Assembly (NCBI GenBank): GCA_030674155.1
Contig: CM060324.1
Coordinates: 60,391,780 to 60,446,779 of the forward strand
Reading direction: 5' to 3'
Source: Stramonita haemastoma
Lineage: Eukaryota > Mollusca > Gastropoda > Neogastropoda > Muricidae
Length of the DNA stretch: 55,000 bases
The position numbers and the translations under genes were made by a program. Below the pieces are notes generated by a model that had not been told where the DNA came from, did not search any database, and saw nothing but the letters and a program-made list of their open reading frames with translations. Below are positions 49,950 to 55,000 of this stretch, in pieces (within the stretch, counting starts at the first letter, position 1; each line of letters opens with the position of its first letter).

Positions 49950-50591
49950 GGGTGGTAGGCGAGGGAGAGCGAAGGGCGTGGACAGGTAGCCTCCCGGGGC
50001 TGGAGAGCACTCGGCACCATTCCTCCCTCCAGCAGACCCGGGCAGCACGGCCTGAAGATAAGCGAGGGGCGAGTGTGGACCGTGGGCGGGGGCCGGGAGG
50101 GGGCCGACTTCAGTCCCGCGGCGGGCCGACGGCAAGGGTCGACACCCAGCCCAGTCCTCTCCGCAAAGCTGGGCTCGGGAGCTCGACCCGGCCAGGCCAG
50201 CGGACAGGCGCCAGTATTGGGCCCCGGCACCACCGGCAAAAGTGGAAGAGGAGGAGGAGGAGGAAGAGGAGGAGGAGGAGGAGGGGGGCACGCCACCCAG
50301 CAGGAGTTCCTGCCCCCTCTCAGCCCCGAACCCAGGCCAGGTCAGGCAGGGGCAGAGCTGCTCTCGGGCGCCAGTCCCGGCCCAGGCCCGGGTCCTGTGG
50401 AGGAGGAGAACAGCACGGAGGAGGAGCCCAACGGCGGCAGGTGTGGGGGGGGCGGAGACTCGAACCGCTACACCGGGGCGTCCTCAGCACGGCGCACACG
50501 CCCTCGCCACCCCTCTCACCACCCCCACCACCACAGGAGGCGGGGGGCTGGGCAGCGAGGGGGAGGGGGTGCCGATGGTAGGGCGCGGGGA
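49950..50591 (+). other. CpG-rich 5' region of the K2P gene
   Basis: GC content jumps and CpG steps are dense, with a (GGA)n patch (50248-50285). The frame that enters the K2P exon stays open from about 50073, encoding a Gly/Pro/Arg/Ser-rich, low-complexity stretch. I read this as 5' UTR rather than an N-terminal extension, because known THIK channels begin close to the HLxEDNARF motif and the ATG at 50592 has G at -3 and G at +4. Confidence 0.55.
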
Positions 50592-50930
50592 ATGGCACGA
50601 CCAGGACGGCGGGGCTGCTGCCGGCTGCTGCACCTCAAGGAGGACAACGCTCGCTTCCTGCTGCTGGCCGTGGTGATGTGTGTGTACATGACGGCCGGCG
50701 CTGCGGTCTTCATGCTGCTGGAGGCCGACAACGAGGTGCGGGAGCGAGCGGAATACCAGGCCGTGTACCGGGACTTCCTCAGCAGATACCCCATGGTCAA
50801 CCACACCCACCTGCAGGACCTGCTCCCAAACACGCCCTGGCGGATGCTGCAGGGATCGTGGGCGACAAGCGCACCCGCTGGGACTTCTCCGGGTCCTTCT
50901 ACTTCGTGGGCACTGTGGTGTCTACCATCG
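50592..50930 (+). CDS. KCNK13: THIK-type two-pore K+ channel, first coding exon
   Basis: Residues 14-22 read HLKEDNARF, a hallmark of the THIK (KCNK12/KCNK13) N-terminus. Residues 22-43 form transmembrane helix M1. An extracellular cap helix follows (about 45-80), with a glycosylation sequon NHT at residue 70. The last segment, RWDFSGSFYFVGTVVSTIG, is the first pore helix and start of the selectivity filter. The exon ends ATC-G at 50930 before GTGAGT (50931), a phase-1 intron inside the first filter glycine codon, the position typical of K2P genes. The rest (filter FG, M2, P2, M3, M4) lies beyond the window or is not visible. One base appears to be missing near 50823-50831 (CTCCCAAAC): codons before it are in one frame and those from HALADAAG onward in another. 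The protein would carry potassium leak current at the plasma membrane. KCNK12 and KCNK13 cannot be told apart here. Confidence 0.9.
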
Positions 50931-50936
50931 GTGAGT
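50931..50936 (+). promoter_or_regulatory. Splice donor of the K2P exon
   Basis: GTGAGT directly after the ATC-G of the pore. The intron then carries (TG)n and a LINE. Confidence 0.85.
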
Positions 50937-50954
50937 TTGGCGTGCGTTGGTGTA

Positions 50955-50956
<2 letters not shown>

Positions 50957-51017
<61 letters not shown>

Positions 51018-51027
51018 CGTGCGTGCG

Positions 51028-51076
<49 letters not shown>

Positions 51077-51560
51077 GTGTGTGTGTATGTGTGTTTGTGT
51101 GTGTTTGTGTGTGTGTTTCTGTGTTTGTGTGTGTGTGTATGATGGGATGTGGATGTAGGTGTGGTTGTGGGTATGGATGTGGTTGTCTAGGTGTGGGTAT
51201 GGTGTGGGTGTGGGTGTGTGGGTGTGGGTATGGTGTGGGTGTGGTTGTGGTTGTGTGGGTGTGGGTATGGTGTGGGTGTGGGTGTGGGTATGGTGTGGGT
51301 GTGGGTGTGGGTGTGGGTATGGTGTGGGTATGGTTGTGGTGTGGTTGTGTGGGCGTGGTGTGGGTGTGGTTGTGGGTGTGGTTGTGTGGGTGTGGGTTTG
51401 GGTGTGGGTGTGGGTGTGGGTGTGGTGTGGTTGTGGGTGTGGTTGTGGGTGTGGGTTTGGGTGTGGTTGTGGGTGTGGGTATCGTGTTGGTGTGGTTGTG
51501 TTTTGTGGGTGCGGGTTTGGATGTGGTTGTGGGTGTGGGTGTGGTGTGGGTGTGGTGTCC
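50957..51560. repeat. (TG)n then (GTGTGG)n array
   Basis: TG to 51140 with CG variants, then GTGTGG/GTATGG units to 51560, on the plus strand in the K2P intron. Confidence 0.95.
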
Positions 51561-51585
51561 TGTCTGCCTATGTCTGTCTGTGTTT

Positions 51586-51648
<63 letters not shown>

Positions 51649-51860
51649 GCGGCTGATATAGCGCGAATTCCCAAAAACATGGGCTCACCGCGCTGTACAA
51701 TCAAATCAATTTAAATAGGTTACATATGAACTGAAAAATGTGACTAGCACAAAAAAATAAGGAAAACTGCATGTACATACAATACACAGCATATTACATG
51801 GCCAGACAATAAAGTAAAATAAAAGCAATTTCATCAAAAAATGTGCAGTACAGTACAATG

Positions 51861-51897
<37 letters not shown>

Positions 51898-51901
51898 CAC
51901 A

Positions 51902-51939
<38 letters not shown>

Positions 51940-53722
51940 CACACATACAACACACACACGCACGCGCGCGTGCGTGCGCGCAAAAACACACACATAATCA
52001 AAACACACAACACGGAATAACAAAGAAAACGGCACATTCACGGATTTACCCTACATGTACTCACATTAACAGAAAAATAAGATGAAGTAAAATAGAAACG
52101 AAGAACCTTATCATATCCCCAAACAGCAAAAGACCAGCACTAGAGTCAGAGATGAGTCAATAACATGGAAAATCAATTTTGATCAGTGGTCAGGGACAAG
52201 AATCGGATAAAAAGGTGTGTTTTGAGCAACCTTTTAAAGGAGGAAATAGAGTCAGTGTGTCTTATTTCAGAGGGAAGTGCGTTCCAGAGAGTGGGACCTA
52301 CATGAGAGAATGAGCGCTCGCCGTGCTGGTTTTTTTTTTTGCTTTGGGAACTCTCAAGATTCTAGTGTCAGAGGATGAGCGGAGTGGTCTGTTTGGGTGG
52401 TACACAGAAAGAGTATCGGAGAAGAGTGCTGGAACTTTGTTCAAGAAGAAATTATGACAATGTATCATAACTTTGTACTGGATACGAGCTTGGATTGAAA
52501 GCCAGTGCAGATTTCGTAATACAGGTGTGATGTGATTACGCTTCTTTGTTTTGAGTACCAATCGGGCAGCTGAGTTTTGTACCTTTTGTAGTAACTTGGG
52601 ACAGCCTGCAAGCAGGGAATTTGCATAGTCAAGCCTAGATAGAACAAGGGCACAGACGAGTTTCTTGGCTGTATCTACATCGATATACATTCTGATGTTA
52701 CTGATCTGACGAAGCGCAGCATAAGCTGAGCGGCAAGTCTGTGAAACATGTTTCTCAATTGACATGGTATTTGTCATGATGAATCCTAGATTGCACCTGA
52801 TGGTGAGAAAGAAATATCTGATTTTCCAACACGTATGGTAGATGGTAGATCAACTGATAGAGAAGAATGAGTGGAGTGAATCAGCAGGGCTTCTGTTTTA
52901 TCGTCATTTAATTTCAATTTGTGTCTAGTCATCCAGGATTTGACATCAGATATACAATTTTGCATGATTTCAATAGTATTGTCAACATTATCAGGACTGC
53001 ATTTAGAGTAAAGTTGGAAGTCATCCGCAAAAGACTGATTTTGGATAGAGTGACTGCTAATGAGGGTGTTCAGTGGCTTGGTGTACATGATGAAAAGAAT
53101 GGGTCCCAAGACTGATCCTTGTGGTACGCCAAAAAAGAGGTTTGCTGGTGAGGACTTGAACTCATCTATGATAACGGTTTGCGTTCGATAAGATAGATAG
53201 TTCTGAAACCACTTCAGTGCTGTTCCACAGACACCAAAATGTTGTTGGAGAGCTTGGTAGAGAATGGTGTGATCAATTTTATCATAATTATGCAGCTGAT
53301 AGATCCAAAAGATAGATCATCTAGAGCAAGTAAGATATCATTTGCAACTTTCAGAAGTGCTGTTTCAGTGCTGTGCGAGGGCCTGTATGCTGACTGGTTT
53401 GGAGGTAGAAGAGAATGTGAGACAAGATGTTCAAAGAGCTGATCCAGTACAAGTTTTCAAGGATTTTTGACAGGAAGGGCAAGTTGGAAACAGGTCTGTA
53501 ATTCTTGAGGATGTTTGGGTCAAGAGATGACTTTTTGAGCAGAGGTTTTACAACTGCATATTTGAAACTAGAAGGGACAACACCTGTGGATAGACTCTGA
53601 TTCATTATCTGTGTAATAACAAGTAAAATATCATTTAAACATTCAGTCCGAAGGGGTGTTGGAATGGGGTCAAGTGCGCAGGTAGTGGGTTTGGATTTAA
53701 GGATAATCTCTGTTTGTAGTTG
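51586..53722 (-). mobile_element. CR1/L2-like LINE in the K2P intron
   Basis: The sense strand is opposite to the channel gene. It starts in the RT (KSKPTTCALDPIPTPLRTE) and ends GGGAATTCGCGCTATATCAG, then (ATT)n at 51590-51646. It is about 2.1 kb, 5' truncated, and (CA)n (51867-51960) interrupts the 3' UTR. Confidence 0.9.
52150..53720 (-). pseudogene. CR1/L2-like reverse transcriptase
   Basis: RT motifs in order: KPLLKKSSLDPNILKNYRPV and SNLPFLSKILE (53351-53605), then VPQGSVLGPILFIMYT (about 53080-53130) and SFADDFQLY with the catalytic aspartates (about 53010-53035). Next are LKLNDDKTEALLIHS, VLSRLDYANSLLAGCP, NSAARLVLKTKKRNHITPVL and RNLHWLSIQARIQYK. Last is SFSHVGPTLWNALPSEI (about 52230-52320). 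At least three frameshifts are present, one in an A10 run at 52331-52340. It is not functional. Confidence 0.85.
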
Positions 53723-54174
53723 TATGCGTGTCTGTCTGTCTGTGTCTTTGTCTCAGTTGCAGGTGTGTGTTCATTTCTGACTCTCCCTTTTCTCCTCCTC
53801 GGTTTGTCCCTTTCCTTTCCCTCCCTGCCACCCTATCTGTCCGTCTGTCTGTCTGTCTGTCTATTGTTCCTTTATATTTCTGTGTATTTATTTCAGTGGG
53901 TTTTTTTCATAGCCCTACCGATCACAAAGCCATATCAGGGCTGTCACCTCATTCAGTTGCTGTGGCTCCAGTAACTTTCCCTTCAAATTCAAACCCCAAA
54001 CCTCCTCACATTAGGTAGACATTTCTAGCACATTATTCGTTATTCTCCTGACGGTGAGGATGCTATTAATACTGAATGAGCCCCCGATATCATGTTAGGA
54101 GAATGTGTCTGTCTTTGTCTATCTGTCTATCTGTCTGTCTGCCTCTATCTCTCTCTCTTTTGCTTGCTTACTCG
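53723..54174. other. No recognisable gene
   Basis: CTGT-rich patches at 53730-53750 and 53838-53862. Otherwise K2P intron sequence with nothing recognised. Confidence 0.4.
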
Positions 54175-54491
54175 CTCGGTTATTTGACAACCCGAGTTCG
54201 ACTCCGGTTCGAGGGGATTTTTCCCCTGGAGTTAACATCAGTGCTGACTCTACTCTCCCCCAAAGTCTTTCGGATGAGACTGTAAACCGAGGCCCCATGT
54301 GCGAACGCACGCACAACATCTTACGCACACGTTAAATCCTGTTCTGCTTTTCGTAAGAGTAGGCCATGTGCGCCGGTGGGAACAGATAACAATATTTACA
54401 AAACTACATACACACGGGGACTGGATGAAAAAAAGCACATGAGTGCTTATTCCATTATCCTCGATGTAAAAGAATAAATAAATAAATAAAA
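54175..54491 (+). mobile_element. SINE-A copy, head truncated
   Basis: Box A is lost. Box B GAGTTCGACTCCG and everything after it are present, with hairpin AAGCAC-ATGA-GTGCTT (54433-54448) and (AATA)n. CT-rich sequence lies on both sides. Confidence 0.85.
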
Positions 54492-54535
54492 TTCTTTCTG
54501 TCTCTGCCTTTGTCTGTTCCTCTGTCTATTTGTCT

Positions 54536-54854
<319 letters not shown>

Positions 54855-54932
<78 letters not shown>

Positions 54933-54975
54933 GTCTCTGTCTGTCTGTCTCCCCCCCTCTCTCTTTCATCTCCTT
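54855..54975. repeat. (CT)n and (CTGT)n
   Basis: CT to 54928, then CTGT and C/T-rich sequence to near the window end. Confidence 0.97.
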
Positions 54976-55000
54976 TTCCCTCTCACTGTTGAAAACAAGC

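Noticed and set aside
50073..50591. N-terminal extension of the K2P channel
   Set aside because: The frame is open, but the sequence is low-complexity and GC-driven. Known THIK proteins start close to the HLxEDNARF motif, so 5' UTR is more likely.

Overview
The window is animal nuclear DNA, most likely from a mollusc (I favour a gastropod, but this is inference). The evidence is intron-bearing coding sequence, spliced-exon boundaries, many tRNA-headed SINEs whose central domains resemble those known from molluscs, several clades of non-LTR retrotransposon, and an extreme load of microsatellites. There are no prokaryotic features, rRNA genes or CRISPR arrays. Most long open frames are translations of microsatellites and carry no gene information.

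Host genes are sparse. The clearest is the first coding exon of a THIK-type (KCNK12/13-like) two-pore-domain potassium channel at 50592-50930 (+). It ends at a splice donor inside the first pore glycine codon and carries one apparent 1-base frameshift. A CpG-rich region lies upstream (about 49950-50591) and intron follows to the window end. Weaker candidates are a 53-codon terminal exon at 976-1137, a possible exon at 38257-38558, and a GC-rich possible exon at 23627-23915.

Layout: 1-1137, LINE tail and a candidate terminal exon; 1196-9450, SINE copies, 15-, 33- and 34-bp tandem arrays; 9800-13900, a dispersed repeat pair and an RNase H-bearing LINE; 14000-17240, a CR1/L2-like LINE running into a ~700 bp ACAT array, then two minisatellites; 17500-25760, SINEs with a tRNA/5S-like head, TGTTG-type satellites, an RTE-like relic and an acidic ORF-only retroelement; 25760-35360, (CT)n, polypurine, (TG)n and (GATA)n arrays with SINEs embedded; 35360-38028, a LINE with ORF1, a 2A-like peptide and an endonuclease relic but no reverse transcriptase; 38568-43170, tandem repeats and RTE tails; 43513-47920, a second ORF-only retroelement and a Rex1/CR1-like LINE; 48000-55000, the K2P exon, a CR1/L2-like LINE in its intron, and SINEs.

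The strongest collective signal is relational. Many unrelated retroelement copies sit inside (CT)n arrays, with CT on the element's own sense strand on both sides. Several share short 3' hairpins whose stems are preserved by paired base changes. This suggests a guild of LINEs and SINEs that share 3'-end recognition and prefer CT microsatellites. I cannot run alignments or folding, so family names and boundaries are by eye.
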